Source of the DNA: Euborellia annulipes
Taxonomy: Eukaryota > Arthropoda > Insecta > Dermaptera > Anisolabididae
Length of the DNA stretch: 64,000 bases
Direction of reading: 5' to 3'
NCBI GenBank assembly: GCA_023213315.1
Contig: JAKCPI010004981.1
Coordinates: forward strand, 124,001-188,000
The notes below the pieces were generated by a model. It had not been told where the DNA came from and searched no databases. It saw only the letters and a program-made list of their open reading frames with translations. Of the stretch, positions 45,266-56,884 are shown piece after piece. A program made the position numbers and the translations under genes. Each line of letters starts with the position of its first letter. Positions within the stretch are counted from its first letter, which is position 1.

Positions 45266-45750
45266 TTTGAGCCAAATTTTTCCCATAATGTCCAAAATCG
45301 CATCGCAATCATTCTTATTATAACGGATTGTATGATCTCTGATTTTTTTTTGGGCCGAATTACTCAAATATATAAATTTTATTCGTTTAATGTTAAAAAA
45401 TAATAAATCATCCCTTTCTACTATATATTTCATATTTTATTTAAGAGGAATTAAAAGTGTTAATTCTTATTTATTTGTGTACAAGGGGGAAATGGTGATT
45501 CACATTGTAAGATAAATAATCGTATTTTTCCTTAATACGCGAGCGAGAATTAATTGCATTCAATATGTCTTAAGTGTCTTGATATTTGATAATTTGTTAT
45601 ACTTCGATTAAACGTTTATTTTCTAAGGATCCAAAAAAATATATTAATAATTACTTTGAGAGACAAATAACATTCGATATCTCCAAATGGAACTAAAAGA
45701 AAATTAATTTTTCTTTTGTCATTTTTAAAAGAGAATGTAGAATTATTAAT
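45266..45750. other. AT-rich stretch, no gene seen
   Basis: Nothing supported between two Family A copies. Confidence 0.5.
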
Positions 45751-45751
45751 T

Positions 45752-46611
45752 AAAAATCTGGTGTGGTTCGTCGGAGCACACAACTTTCTCTTACCATCGG
45801 TAATTGAAAGTTGCTTGTCTCTCTTGGGTCGTCATATATTTAGTTTTCAGAAATATATTAGAATTCAAGATATAAATATAAGCATGAGAAAATTTTTGTT
45901 ACTGTGACAAAAATCTATTTCTCCTATCTGTCCTATGAAATACAAGAGTAAAGTGCGCTTCAAACAATTTTGAGGGCAAAATGAGAATATACATTTTAAA
46001 AATGAACTAAAAATTAATTAATTTATGAATTTTAATCAAAATTGTTACGGCGAATTTTGAGAAAATCGAAAAAAACTGAAAAAATACTTCAGTAAAATAC
46101 TAGTACTTTTTGGCAGATTTTGTTTAAAAGCTTATTTTTACCCTTTGGGGAGGTGCCTAATTTAAATTTAAAATTTTAATGTCCTAGCTGTTTTCGTTAT
46201 TGATATATTTTGTTCAGACAGACAGCAAGGGCGGATCCAGAGGTGTTTCTCGGGAGGGTAATCTGGTGTGACTGGTCGCACAGCACACAATTTTTTCTTA
46301 ATTTCGGTAATTTAAATGCGCATTCTGTACTTATTTGCCAGAATATAAATACAAATCAAATTTTTAAGTATTAATATTTTAAATTTTACATTAAAAATAA
46401 ATTTTTTTTTAATCTTGGGGGGTGTGAGTAATATCCCTTCCCCCTCTTGTATCCGCCCTTGACAGACAGACCAATTTGCAGGACCCACTTTTTTGGACTC
46501 AGGGGACCTCAAAACATGTATATCCATCAAAATCTCGATTTCTAATTTTTGACATGATCGTAATACTTTCTCTCTATATATATTTCATATATAGGGTAAG
46601 AGAAAGTAAAA
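45752..46611 (-). repeat. Family A repeat, minus strand, with hAT insertion
   Basis: From AAAAATCTGGTGTGGTTCGT to GGGTAAGAGAAAGTAAAAA. The insertion at 46226-46461 lies in the CAGACAGAC microsatellite. The rest is intact. Confidence 0.9.
46226..46461. mobile_element. hAT-like MITE, 236 bp, carrying a Family A hairpin
   Basis: Ends CAAGGGCGGATCCAGAGG and CCTCTTGTATCCGCCCTTG are inverted; the flanking duplication ACAGACAG is exact at 46218-46225 and 46462-46469. Inside, AATCTGGTGTGACTGGTCGC and following sequence is a Family A 3' hairpin, so the MITE had itself been invaded earlier. A truncated relative may start at 54536 (AAAGGCGGATCCAGG). Confidence 0.9.
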
Positions 46612-46768
46612 ATTCAACCTCCCTAATTCAAAGACAGACAAATTTTGAGAGACCCACTTTTTTAGACTCAAAACGTATACTTCCATCAAAATACCGGCTT
46701 CAATTTTTTGACATGAATCCAATACTTTTTCTCTATATTTAGTAGATAGGTCAGAGAAAGTAAAAATT
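46612..46768 (-). repeat. Family A 5' part, second copy in tandem
   Basis: CAACCTCCCTAATTCAAAGACAGAC to GGTCAGAGAAAGTAAAAA: core and 5' hairpin of another minus-strand copy, directly abutting the previous one. Confidence 0.8.
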
Positions 46769-47415
46769 AAAACACAGCAAAAATCGCTTTATTTTGAAAC
46801 TCATCATTTTTAAGAGGTGGCAAATCACTCCCTCTCAAAACAAAAAAAAAATGTTTTTGATTATAAATATCAAAATTATGTAAAAATCAATTTAAACATC
46901 TATTATTATTTTTTAAAACGTTTCTTTTTTGCATAAAATTGTTTACATAAATAAAATGACTTTTGAAACGATTCTTCCTGTTCCCCTCTCTAACGTCTGT
47001 TTTGATAGCTTTTAATTTAGTCATATATGATTTTCAAACATAAATAATATTTTTTTACAGCATCAATATTAACATCCGTTAAAGGAACATTTTTATTCAA
47101 ATAAGTTTGAAATAGCCCCATATATTCGATTGTTTGGTGTAATATCTCTTATTAGATAAATATTTTAATGTGTGAGGATTGATTAGGCCATCGTTTTTCA
47201 AACTTTTTTTTTTTTTTAAACGCGCACCACTCGAATTTTTATGGCAACCCAGAATATGTATGATAAATTAAAGACACGTGAATTATTTGTTTAATTATTC
47301 AGATATGACAATATTCGTTTTAAATGATAAATTTTTATTGCATATGGAGAAATATTAATTCATCACTATTGGGAAAAAGTAAAAAAAAAATGTTTCTACT
47401 TAAGTCATTTAATAT
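46769..47415. other. AT-rich stretch, no gene seen
   Basis: CATCGTTTTTCAAACTTTTT near 47192 resembles a hAT-type end. Nothing else supported. Confidence 0.45.
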
Positions 47416-47711
47416 AAGGGGCGTCCACATTTTACCTAACGCGTTAGGGGGGGGGAGTCTGGAAAAAAGTTTACTAATTGTGACATGGGGGACCCTCTAA
47501 GTGTAACATAAAAATTGAATTTATAAAATTTTTTGAAAAAAAAAAAAGGTAAAATGATATGAATTTTGTATAAGAAATTTTATTCGTGGAGGAGGGTAGG
47601 TCCATGTTGAAACATAATATTTGTAGGGGGGTTTGTTTGTATGGGCCTAACTGTGACATGAGAGGGGGAATTCGTCAAAAAATGCGTTACGTAATATGTG
47701 GACGACCCTTA
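47416..47711. mobile_element. MITE-like element, GGGGCGTCCACAT ends
   Basis: AAGGGGCGTCCACATTTTAC at the left and GTAATATGTGGACGACCCTT at the right are imperfect inverted repeats of about 30 bp, with ACGCGTTAGG against TGCGTTACG inside. About 296 bp, G-rich. No duplication could be fixed. The 61-residue minus frame is inside it. Confidence 0.6.
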
Positions 47712-48544
47712 ATTAGTTTGAACACAATCTAATTACTAGTTTGGTCTTTCAAATCTTTATTTGATTTCATAAAAAATTAATTAGTAAAAACAGAATTTAT
47801 TGAGCAAAAAAAAAAAAAATTTCGGGACAAGTAAGTTAAATAAAATTTAAAAATTTTACACTCTTTGGATTTTTAGATTTTTTACCAGTTATTTTTATAT
47901 GGTTTGAAATATTCAGGGGACAAATAAGCTATTTTTTTTTTTTTTTTTTTGATTTACGGATAACTAGCGAACTTTATCAATTTTTGTTTATTAATATTTT
48001 ATGCCGATCCCGAATCTTCGGATTAAAATTTAGAAAAAAAGAAAAGAATATTTTAAAAAATTTAATAAATATTATTCTGAAATTGCTGGCTTTATTAAAA
48101 AATGATTGACTTATAATTAAAATGATGAGAACACAAGCGTAACCAGGGGGAGGGAGACGAGGATATGGGGAAACACACCCTCACCTCCCGAAATTCGGAA
48201 AAATTATAATTAAAAAGAAAAATATATAGAGAGAAACATAGTTATGAAATTTTAAATACTGTTAGAATTTTTAAAAATTCTTTAAAATTCATCCCCCTCC
48301 TTTAAAAATTTTCTGACTACTTTCTTGGATGTGAACTACAGAATATTAATTCATTTCCAAATTTTATTTCTTTTTAAAATATAAATAAATTTCAAATTTA
48401 TTATATTAATAAAATTATAATTATAAGAATTTTTAATAAGTTTGAAATTTTATCAAAAAATATTTTAATATTGAATATATACAAACATTTTCTAAGAAGA
48501 TTTACACTTTCGACCGTTTGTTCTCGTTGAAACATTTTGTAAAT
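47712..48544. other. AT-rich stretch, no gene seen
   Basis: Poly-A/T runs (47806-47818, 47931-47950) and a G-rich spot near 48145-48155. Nothing supported. Confidence 0.5.
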
Positions 48545-48738
48545 TAAAATTAAATATACAAATTAAACACTGTTATTTGTTTCAAAGGTTTTATTAATTA
48601 AAAATTAACAATTGATACGTATTTCGATGACAAGTAAATGTCGAAATACGTATTAACTGTTTATTTTTAATTATTATAATAAAATCTTTGAAACAAATAA
48701 ACTAGTGTTTAATTTGTATATTTAATTTTAATTTAAAA
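48545..48738. repeat. Foldback, about 85-bp arms
   Basis: AATTAAATATACAAATTAAA and TTTGTTTCAAAGGTTTTATT on the left answer the right arm. Centre GATGACAAGTAAATGTC within ATACGTATTTCGA/TCGAAATACGTAT. Confidence 0.85.
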
Positions 48739-48938
48739 ATTTTCTAGTTGTAACCTAAGAACGTAAAATAATTGAGTTGATTTTAAAAGTGCATATTTAT
48801 TTACTGGAGATTCTGATTGAAAATTGGATTAAGCTTAGTTTTTGCATTAGTGTGGTAACCGTTACACACAAAAAAAGTAAAAAAAAAAAAAAAAAAAACG
48901 TTTATCCAATATTATTCAAGGTTAAGGATTTTTGCTAG

Positions 48939-49186
48939 TTCGTAAATTGAGTAACGTTTGTGTTGCAAATGTGAATAGGAAGCGAGAGAAGGAAGAAGTC
49001 ATGGTGTTGGGTTCTGGGAGTCCCATGAAAGGGAGTCGTTGGTATCGATCCCTGGTGGTGGGGGTCGATCCGGTCAATGGAGATGGAGACGAAGCCGAGA
49101 CGGCTCTTTTCTCTCCTCCAAGGTCCACCATAACCACCCCCTCACAATTGGACAACTTCTTAAAACAAATTTTGCACCACATTTAA
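48939..49186 (+). CDS. Terminal host coding exon, unknown protein
   Basis: A sharp GC-rich island in AT-rich DNA with coding-like codon use, open to TAA at 49184-49186. Two possible acceptors: TTTTTGCTAG at 48938 (phase 1) or GTGAATAG at 48978 (phase 2); the first has the better pyrimidine tract. The peptide has a basic start (NRKREKEEV), then VMVLGSGSPMKGSRWYRSL, GDGDEAETALFSPPRSTITT and an amphipathic C-terminus SQLDNFLKQILHHI. No transposon relation is seen. ATTAAA-like sequence at about 49257 could be a poly(A) signal. With the 48938 acceptor its phase would match the donor at 26115, but 23 kb of repeats lie between and nothing else links them. Minus-strand frame on the same DNA is taken as shadow. 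Confidence 0.55.
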
Positions 49187-49310
49187 CTCACACACCCTCT
49201 TATGTTGTAAACAACCTACCAATTAGATGTTTTAATTACATTTCCAAACATTCTTGGATTAAAATAACACAGATATATTTTTATCATCAAGAGAGTATAT
49301 CTTAATATTT

Positions 49311-50091
49311 AAAAAAATCTGGTGTGACTGCTCGCAGAGCATGCAACTTTCTCTTACCTTTGGTAATTTTAGTTTGTGTTCTGTGTTTTTCTCACCAGAT
49401 TTTTTTGTGTCGACATATATTTAGTTTCCGACAGTGGATATGAAATTTGAAAAATATTTATATTGTGTTACTATGACAACAACCATTTCTTTTGAACTTT
49501 CCCATCAAGTGCAAGAATAAAATGTGCTTCAAAAGATTTTAACGGCAAAATGAGAATATACAATTTAAAGAGCATCTAAAAAATTATTTATTTTTAAATT
49601 TTAATCAAATTTGCTAGAGCGAATTTTGAGAAAATCAGAAAAAAACAACTGAAGAAGTACATCAATAAAGTACTAGTACTCTTTGGCCTATTTCAAACGC
49701 TTTGCGTTACGTAGAGTGAGCGCCACAATTAAGTCCTCACCTGGTATCTAGAACCTTAACTATATGTTATATTATGTGGTATTTAGTGAAATAACTTTAA
49801 AGGTAAAATAAAATGATCTGTACCAGATTTTATTTTACCTTTTCGGTCATTAAAATTAATTCACTATATACCATATACTTAAGGCTCTAGTTACCAGATG
49901 GGGACTTAATTGTGGAGCTCACTGTACCAGTGGGGTACCTAACTTAAATATCAAATTTCAACTTCGTTCTTTAGATATTTTGCTCACAGTCACATAGACA
50001 TACCATTTTTCGGGACCCACTTTTTTCAACTCAAGGGATAACGATATATCTATCAAAATCAAGATATCAAGTTTTTCACAACAATCCAATA

Positions 50092-50167
<76 letters not shown>

Positions 50168-50182
50168 GCAAGATAAAGTAAA
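49311..50182 (-). repeat. Family A repeat, minus strand, with MITE
   Basis: 3' hairpin AATCTGGTGTGACTGCTCGC, block, MITE at 49714, core, then a (CT)n (50093-50127) and (TA)n (50130-50163) tract and GCAAGATAAAGTAAAAA. The TA tract of the 5' hairpin has expanded strongly here. Confidence 0.9.
49714..49924. mobile_element. Mariner-type MITE, CTCCACAATTAAGTCCCC family
   Basis: GAGTGAGCGCCACAATTAAG to its complement ending CTCACTG, flanked by TA; inside a Family A copy. Sister of 9526 and 59866. Confidence 0.9.
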
Positions 50183-50184
50183 AA

Positions 50185-51083
50185 TTTATCAAATTTGTCA
50201 TTTATCTTATGATGTGAAAAGACCGCAAAATCTCATATTAAAATTAAATAAATACCTTCAAACACCATTTAAACGCGTTTTATATTATTTATGAATTAAA
50301 TTTAATTAATAAACAGACCATATACTTGTTTACTTATAATAATTAAAATTTTATTAATTTAATCTTTACATTAATTTCCCTGTGACTGTGTATCATTATT
50401 TTTGTTTATATACCTAGTGTAAACTTGACAAATTCAAGGGGAGCTCAGATCCCTCCCTGGATACGTCATTGGTCACTTTATTAAATACAGCACGTTTCAT
50501 AAGTCCAATCTCCCCTCTCGCTTTACTTTTCATATCTCATTACTTAATTGTTTTTAAACAGACATTTGTTGAAAACTTTCCAGCGAATGCCCACCAAAAA
50601 TATTCACATTCTTTTTAAAACAATAAAGTAATGAGATTAAGAAAACAAAAAAAACAAACAGGTGTTTTGAAACACCCTATACTTAGAAAATTAAAGTTTG
50701 TTAGGGATACTTTTCAATACAAATTGACTAATCATATTAAGAATAATACATTTCCTCATGATTTTAATTCAAAAACTGTTCTCAATTATTATTCAAACAA
50801 TCACATGTAGCTTATAACATTGAAAAAAGGAAATACGAGACCGGATGCATAATAAATAAGAAAGGAAATAAACAAGTCACAATTAGACTACTATTCCAAG
50901 TTTTGAATCGTGTAAATGTGTTTATTATAACACCTTTTACTTGGCATAGGAAACGAATAAAATCAATTTCGAAATAATTTATATTTTAAACGACTATATT
51001 TTCAAGAAGATTAAAGGAAAAAGGAACGTTTTATTAAAATGATTCGAAGGCATAGTGGTTCATCTTCATACAAAAGATATATA
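50185..51083. other. AT-rich stretch, no gene seen
   Basis: TTGTTTTTAAACAGAC near 50550 and TTTTAAAACAATAAAGTAAT near 50615 suggest a small decayed inverted repeat (about 50485-50690). Nothing else. Confidence 0.4.
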
Positions 51084-51382
51084 CAGTAGAATCCCGATAA
51101 TTCGTATCGTCACGGGACCGACGTGAATACCAATTATCGGGAGAAGTTCAATCTCATTCCCTCTCTTGAAAACAGTACGAGTTAACGAGCTTTCAAGCTG
51201 TAAATACGAATTATAAGAGGTTTTAAGTGACCTCGAGCATAAAAATAATACGAATTACAGAGGGTATTGAAATGCATTGTTTTATACGAGTTATCGGGAT
51301 TTTCTCAGAGGGCCATCAAGTTTGTACGAAATAGCGGGAAATACGACGAATAAGCTGAATACGAATTATCGGGGTTCCACTG
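51084..51382. mobile_element. Pogo/Tigger-like MITE, 299 bp
   Basis: CAGTAGAATCCCGATAATTC at the left and GAATTATCGGGGTTCCACTG at the right, flanked by TA. Inside, several ACGAATTA, TATCGGG and TACGAGTT repeats. Ends of the CAGTAGAACCCCGAT type and a TA duplication are typical of pogo/Tigger relatives. No transposase frame. Confidence 0.85.
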
Positions 51383-51689
51383 TATAACTAAATAAATTTA
51401 AGAGTTATTTATTTTGGTGCCTGCGACTATTCCTTCTAAACTTCAGCCATTATAATTTCTAATTAAATCTCTGTAGAAGAACAGCCACTGTGTCTATCAA
51501 CTCACAGGTTAATAGAACTCATTTGGAAATAAATTTTTGATGAAAATATATCCGTTGAATTTATCATCTCGACATCACTACGCCATCTAATTTATTCTTT
51601 TTAAATTAAAAAAAAATTCGTCAACAAACTAGAATAATTTATTCGCCCAAATTTTATATTCTTTTATTTTTTTATGTAAATATAGTATA

Positions 51690-52285
51690 GTTTTAAGGCA
51701 AGCCCCTTGAGTTTAAAAACATGAATCTCATGATTGTTATAGACCAATAGCTGTGCGTGCGGTGTGTGTGTGTGTGTGTGAATAAAATATATCAAAAACG
51801 ACTAAAATTTGCTATTTAAGATAAGTCGCATGCGACACGAAAGTTCTGAATAAATCTGATAGAGTACTAGTAGCCTATTTTACTGATGTACTTTATTCGT
51901 AGTTTTTTCCGACTTTCTCAAAACTGACTTCATCAGGGATCGCCAAAGTGGTCTATATAGACCCCCAGGGGTCTATTTAACAAAAGCGGGGGGTCGATCC
52001 GAATCGAAGGGTCAATTGGGGTCGAAGAAATCACACATACTTATTTATATAACATATAATTACTTATTATTTTTCATAAAACTATTGTTACACCATGTAC
52101 TTTTACTTTAATAATTCTTTAAAATCATAAAATAAATGTACAAACACAGTATCTAATAGAGTTTTATTTAATTAACAGAAAATTACTTTTATGGGAGTCA
52201 ATGGAGATTTCGAAAAATTATATAGAGGTCGATGATCAAAAAAGTTAGCGACCCCTGATTTAGATTAAAATAATATGACGTCAAT
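51690..52285 (+). repeat. Diverged Family A repeat with hAT insertion
   Basis: Core remnants (AAGCCCCTTGAGTTTAAAAA), a (GT)n tract at 51761-51780, and the block AGTACTAGTAGCCTATTTTACTG. Split at 51934 by a hAT-like MITE, then TTTAGATTAAAATAAT. The 5' and 3' hairpins are gone. Confidence 0.65.
51934..52257. mobile_element. hAT-like MITE, CAGGGATCGCC type
   Basis: CAGGGATCGCCAAAGTGG and AGTTAGCGACCCCTG are imperfect inverted ends, with GGTCTA and GGTCGAT motifs next to them. Flanking 8-mers GACTTCAT and ATTTAGAT do not match well. About 324 bp. Confidence 0.6.
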
Positions 52286-52430
52286 TATCTTTGAAATGTA
52301 CATCAGGTGCCGATATTAACCACCACACTAGAGTCTCGAGTCTCGTGTTTAGACAACCAAAACGTATTTTTAAAATAAACAAATCATACTTTAATGTTTT
52401 TGGTTATCTAAATTCAAGGTTCGAGTAGAA

Positions 52431-53218
52431 AGAAAGTAATGGATTCATGTCAAAATTTCGATTTCAAAATTTTGATGGATATACACGTTTTGAGATCGCC
52501 TGAGTTGCAAAAAGTGGGTCCGCGAAATGCTCTGTCTTTGATCAAAATGAAGTATAAAGGAAAAGAGCTACGACATTTTATATATAAGTTAGCTACCCCA
52601 CTGAGGCTCGAAAATAAGCTTTAAAATAAAATCTGCCAAAAAGTACTAATACTTTACTGATGTATAGTGAGGGACAATACTAAGTCCCATCCATGCGTTT
52701 TCTGCTTGTGATTATTTCATTGTTTTTATAAAAGAAAATGAAAATATTCATTAGAAATTTTCTACATTTGAACCAGGAAAGTTTCCATTAAAAAATTTAT
52801 AATATTTTTTTTTTTTAACAATGAAATAAACACAAGCAGAAAACGCATGGGTGGAACTTAATATTGTCCCTCACTGTACTTTTTCAAATTTTTTTCGATT
52901 TTCTCAAAATTGACTTTAACGATTTTGATTAAAATTCATAATTCAATAATGTTTTAGATGCTTTTTAAAATGTATTTTTTCTATTTGCTCTAAAAATTGT
53001 TTTAAGACCACTTTACTCTTGTACATTACTTCATGGAAAAAATAGTTGCCATGGTAACGAAATATAAATATTTTTCTATGTATATAAATTTTATATCAGT
53101 AATTCACATGAATTGTACTTTCGGAAAATAAATATATGTCGACACAAGCACTGAACACAACTTTCAATTACCAAAGGTAAGATAAAGTTGTGTACTGTGC
53201 AACTATCACACCAGTTTT
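52431..53218 (+). repeat. Family A repeat with MITE
   Basis: 5' part reduced to AGAAAGAAAGTAATGG; core and block follow, MITE at 52665, then the segment to a 3' hairpin (TTCAATTACCAAAGGTAAGA) and CTATCACACCAG. The microsatellite is lost. Confidence 0.85.
52665..52876. mobile_element. Mariner-type MITE, GGGACAATATTAAG family
   Basis: TAGTGAGGGACAATACTAAG to CCCTCACTG, flanked by TA, inside ACTGATG-TA-CTTTTTC of a Family A block. About 45 bp longer in the centre than the copy at 2818. Confidence 0.9.
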
Positions 53219-54157
53219 TACTCTTTTTGTGATATGGAAATTTATTCTTTTCATTCCTTGGTCTTCACTTGGGAGTAAAATAATATTTTTAAAGTCACAT
53301 AAAGAGCTAACTTTCTTCTAACTTGGCTGAAATTTTATATTTTAAATGTTTATTTAATCGTAGTATTTTTGAGTTATGAATACCCCAATTACGACATAAA
53401 CACCCCTTACTCTTAAACAACTAGATTTTCATTATTATTATTAAATCATTTTGGAAATGAATAATAAATTTTTTTTTAATTATTAAAATGCAGTCATTTC
53501 ATATTCTCGTTTTAAACATTTATAAATTATATTTTTTAAATTAGATCTTTAATTAAAATCATTAATAAAAATTAAAAAAAAAAACCCTCTTGATTAAATC
53601 ATGATTTAAAACAGACCCACCCTGCTCCAAAATAATAGATCGATGTGAATAATAAAATTCTACTCAATATGGAGATGAGACGTATTGATTTGGGTTCAAC
53701 AATTTTTTTTTTTTTTTTTGAAAATATTGGTCTTTTTCTATTGTGTATAAAAATCAAATATTTCAACTATGTTCATGTGTGTGCATTCATTTTATATATT
53801 TATAATTCAATGTAGCAAATTAAATGAAAAAAGTTTTTATCCCTATGGGTTGTGCCCTGTGAGAGGTTATCTCCGTTTTTCTCCATTAATAATTCATTTT
53901 AACACACGCATGGACCTTTCTCTTCACTTTATAAGCTAGAAATAAATATATATTACAAATTTTAGACATTTATATATTATATGTTTGGATAGTGACTAAT
54001 TCTTTAAAGTGAAACAAATATAACAACATTTTTCTTTTAAATTGATGGTGGTTTTAATAACGAAATCAAATGATATTTATTTATTGATTTACATTAAATA
54101 AATTTTTATAATATGAAATATTTCTTAAATAATTTATTTTATAGGAAAAAATTTTTA
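53219..54157. other. AT-rich stretch, no gene seen
   Basis: Poly-T at 53702-53719. Nothing supported. Confidence 0.55.
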
Positions 54158-54165
54158 TTCTACAC

Positions 54166-54486
54166 CAGCGTTTTCCAAACTGTGGGGCGCGCCTCCCTAG
54201 GGAGGCGCGGACTAGTCTAAGGGGAGGCGCGAATATTGGCCACCATGATCAATTTTCCAAATGTTTGCTAGTTTTATAAATAAAATAATAAAATTTAGAA
54301 GTTTCTGGAACGGAGGTTTTTCTTAATTAATATTGAAAAATAAAAAAAAATATTTTTATAGAAATTTATATTTTATAGTATTAAAAATTTTTGTTTTTGT
54401 ATTATTTTATTAAATGTGTGTGTGGGGGGGGGGGGGCGTTATACGATTAAATATTTTTAAGGGAGGTTAAAGTTTGGAAACCACTG
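54166..54486. mobile_element. hAT-like MITE (CAGCGTTTTCC type)
   Basis: CAGCGTTTTCCAAACTGTGG to GTTTGGAAACCACTG. Relative of 1172 and 56885 with an extra AT-rich segment; a G run at 54422-54434. The left flank TTCTACAC (54158-54165) equals the right flank of the copy at 56885. Confidence 0.75.
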
Positions 54487-54577
54487 ACCTAAATTAAGAC
54501 TCATTATAGAAAATTATACTATGTGTAAAACCCAAAGGCGGATCCAGGGAAGTTTTTCAGGGTTTTAATTTTTTTCT

Positions 54578-54610
54578 GACTAGACGCAAAGCTCGCCGAA
54601 GGCGATAGCA
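54578..54610 (-). mobile_element. Helitron 3' terminus, minus strand
   Basis: On the minus strand ATCGCC-TTC-GGCGA, then GCTTTGCGT and CTAG followed by T. Hairpin plus CTRR plus T fits a Helitron end; the body to the right is not defined because other repeats follow within 60 bp. Confidence 0.55.
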
Positions 54611-54636
54611 TTGTTAATTATTTTATTTATTAAGAT

Positions 54637-54745
54637 TGGATTTCAAATGGCTTAAATAAGAATAATTAATAACTGTTTTCGTAAAAAGTTTTATATGGCC
54701 TAAGTTATCGAAAATACTTGTTTGAATGAGAAAGAGGTGTGAGTG
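54637..54745 (+). mobile_element. tRNA-SINE body, 5' truncated
   Basis: CAAATGGCTTAAATA, TTTTATATGGCC and TCGAAAATACT match in order the minus-strand SINE at 55440-55654. It lacks the tRNA head and about 25 bp of the body. Confidence 0.7.
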
Positions 54746-54953
54746 TTTAAAATAAAAAGATTGGATTAGGGGTTGAAAAAAATCTTTTTTTAATTTTTTT
54801 TTTAGCTAAATCGAATCCAAATAAATAGAAAACATTCAAAAAATAGCGTTGATTAATATTTTATTATATTAAGGGTTGATTAGGAATGATGAAGGGTTGA
54901 TTATTTAAGAAAGGCCTTGGAATATTCCAAATCACTTGTTGACATTTTTTTCC

Positions 54954-55195
54954 AGTTAGATTAGAGCAAAATGTATTTTTTTTTCTTTTTAATAAAAAGG
55001 GAATTGTTATTTTCATCTATTTATTCCTACACAGAGAGAGAGAGTCGAGTTCTCGTTCAGTCGAGTTGGTGGCTTGCTGGCAGGCGCTTGCTCTGTTTTT
55101 GTGTTTTAAGTGAATCAAAGTGAATAATTAATATAGTGTAATCCACCCTGACCACCCCATCAGCCAACACACCCTCTTGAGAGTCTTATTAAAGG
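54954..55195 (+). repeat. LTR-like repeat, copy 2
   Basis: AGTTAGATTAGAGCAAAATG to TTAAAGGTAATT, parallel to 20396-20632. It has an (AG)n start of the R-like part (AGAGAGAGAGAGTCGAGTTC) and a GGCTTGCTGGCAGGCGCTTG segment not kept in the other copy. No coding sequence adjoins it. Confidence 0.45.
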
Positions 55196-55439
55196 TAATT
55201 ATTAAGCATTTTATCTTTGAAAGAAAAAATGATAGAAACAAATAATTTGACTGCGAAAAACGATTCTTTTGAATATGGAATTAAATATTTTGTATTTCAC
55301 TAAGGGTAGAGGGAGAATATAAGCTGTTGAAACGGGGAGGGGAGTGTAGGTGTCATTGAAAAAAAAAATTAGTTTTTTATTTTTTGAACTTTTTTTTTTG
55401 TTTTTGTTTTTTTTTAAACACTCACACTTTTTTCTCATT

Positions 55440-55654
55440 CACACTCAACACTCACACACACATTCACACAGTATTTTCGGCAACTCGGGCCATATAAGAC
55501 TTTATACGATAACCGTTATTAATTAATAATATACATATTGGGGGTCCAAGCATTTCTATTTAAGCCATTTGGTATCCATTTCGGACTGCCAGGAGTCCGA
55601 ACCCGCGACGTTCGGTATAGAAGGTAGGCACGCTACCAACTACACCAAGCCACG
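55440..55654 (-). mobile_element. tRNA-derived SINE
   Basis: The minus strand starts with a tRNA-like head: A-box TGGTGTAGTTGG, then GCGTGCCTACCTTCTATACC, then B-box-like GGGTTCGGACTCC with one extra base. A non-tRNA body follows (AAATGGCTTAAATAG, ATGGCCCGAGTTGCC) and a TGTGTGTGAG-rich tail. The cloverleaf is broken (no 5-bp anticodon stem), so it is not a functional tRNA gene. The plus frame of 67 residues overlapping it is spurious. Confidence 0.7.
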
Positions 55655-56330
55655 AGGGTATTTTAAAATTCTTTTCTTAAGTCACCATTATTTACAATTA
55701 TATTCTTTCTATTTGGCCTATATTTTTGTTAATCAAATTTCTTTAATATACTTTTACTCAGGGGTGGATTAAGGGTTGAAAATTAAAATAAAATAATTTC
55801 AAAATAAAATAAAAATTAAAATAATTTTTTATAAATGTATTCTAATTATTTTCAGAGTAATTTCGCGGTGAAGGCTCGCCATTTCCTTAAAGGGGGGAGG
55901 GAGGTATGAAGGCATTAACCAGGGGGGTTAATGCCCCATCCCCTATAATGCATAGAGATTTTTTTTTAATACTTTTACTAAAAAATAAGTGCATTCCGTT
56001 TGAGTTAAAATTTATATTCAATATTTAGCAAATAGCATAGTGGGGTAGAAACATTTTAATGTCATTCTAATATTTCTTATTACTGGGGCGGAATAAATTT
56101 TTGAAGATTTCGAAACTCTCATAAACAGATAATAATAACACAGGGTAACTTAGGAACCCTTCGAATCCCTTGCAGAATTTTGCAGAGATTTTTTTCATTA
56201 GGTAGAAAAGTAAGATATGATTAGTCCACTTAGAATTTTACTGGGGTGAGTTACCGCATCTTTTTGTATATAGAACTAATCTCAATTCGGATTTGAATTT
56301 TTACTTTCTCTTACCTATATCTATAAGTTA

Positions 56331-56334
<4 letters not shown>

Positions 56335-56408
<74 letters not shown>

Positions 56409-56422
56409 GAGAGAGAGAGAGA
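56335..56422. repeat. (AT)n then (AG)n microsatellite
   Basis: About 58 bases of AT followed by about 30 of AG, sitting exactly in the TA part and right stem of the Family A 5' hairpin. The equivalent place at 695-715 has only a short TA tract. Confidence 0.9.
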
Positions 56423-56648
56423 AAGTATTGGATTCATGTCAAAAAATCGATATCGAAACTTTGATGGATATACACGTTTTGAGGTCCCCTGAATCCAAAA
56501 AGTGGTTTTCTCGACGTGGTCTGTCTGTGTGTCTGTTTGGGTTCAATTTAAAGCATGAAGGAATTGAGCTAGGAGGTTGAAATTTTATATTTAAGTTAGG
56601 CACCCCCCTAGGGCGTGAAAATAAGATTTGAAAAAAATATTTTTCTTC

Positions 56649-56851
56649 AGGAATGAAAGTTAGAAAAGACGAAGCCAGAATTTTTTCTTTAAAAAATAAA
56701 ACAGCTGACGTTTCGGCTTTGGTCAAAGCCATCCTCGGAGCTGTTAGTGGTCATCCGAGGATGGCTTTGACCAAGGCCGAAACGTAAGCTGTTAAAATAT
56801 ATTTTGAAAGAAAAAATGCTGGCTTCGTTTTTTCTAACTTCCATTCCTGAT
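56649..56851. repeat. Foldback, second copy
   Basis: Copy of 936-1141 with a small deletion in the left arm (TTTAAAAAATAAAACAGC). Confidence 0.85.
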
Positions 56852-56884
56852 ACAAATTCCGCCAGCCATAAAATACCCTTATAC

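Noticed and set aside
48922..49182. 86-codon frame on - opposite the terminal exon
   Set aside because: Plus-strand reading has better splice acceptors, a stop at the GC boundary and a plausible C-terminus; the minus frame is taken as its shadow, though not excluded.
55583..55654. Functional tRNA gene
   Set aside because: A and B boxes are present, but the anticodon stem does not form and the B-box has an extra base; the SINE body follows.
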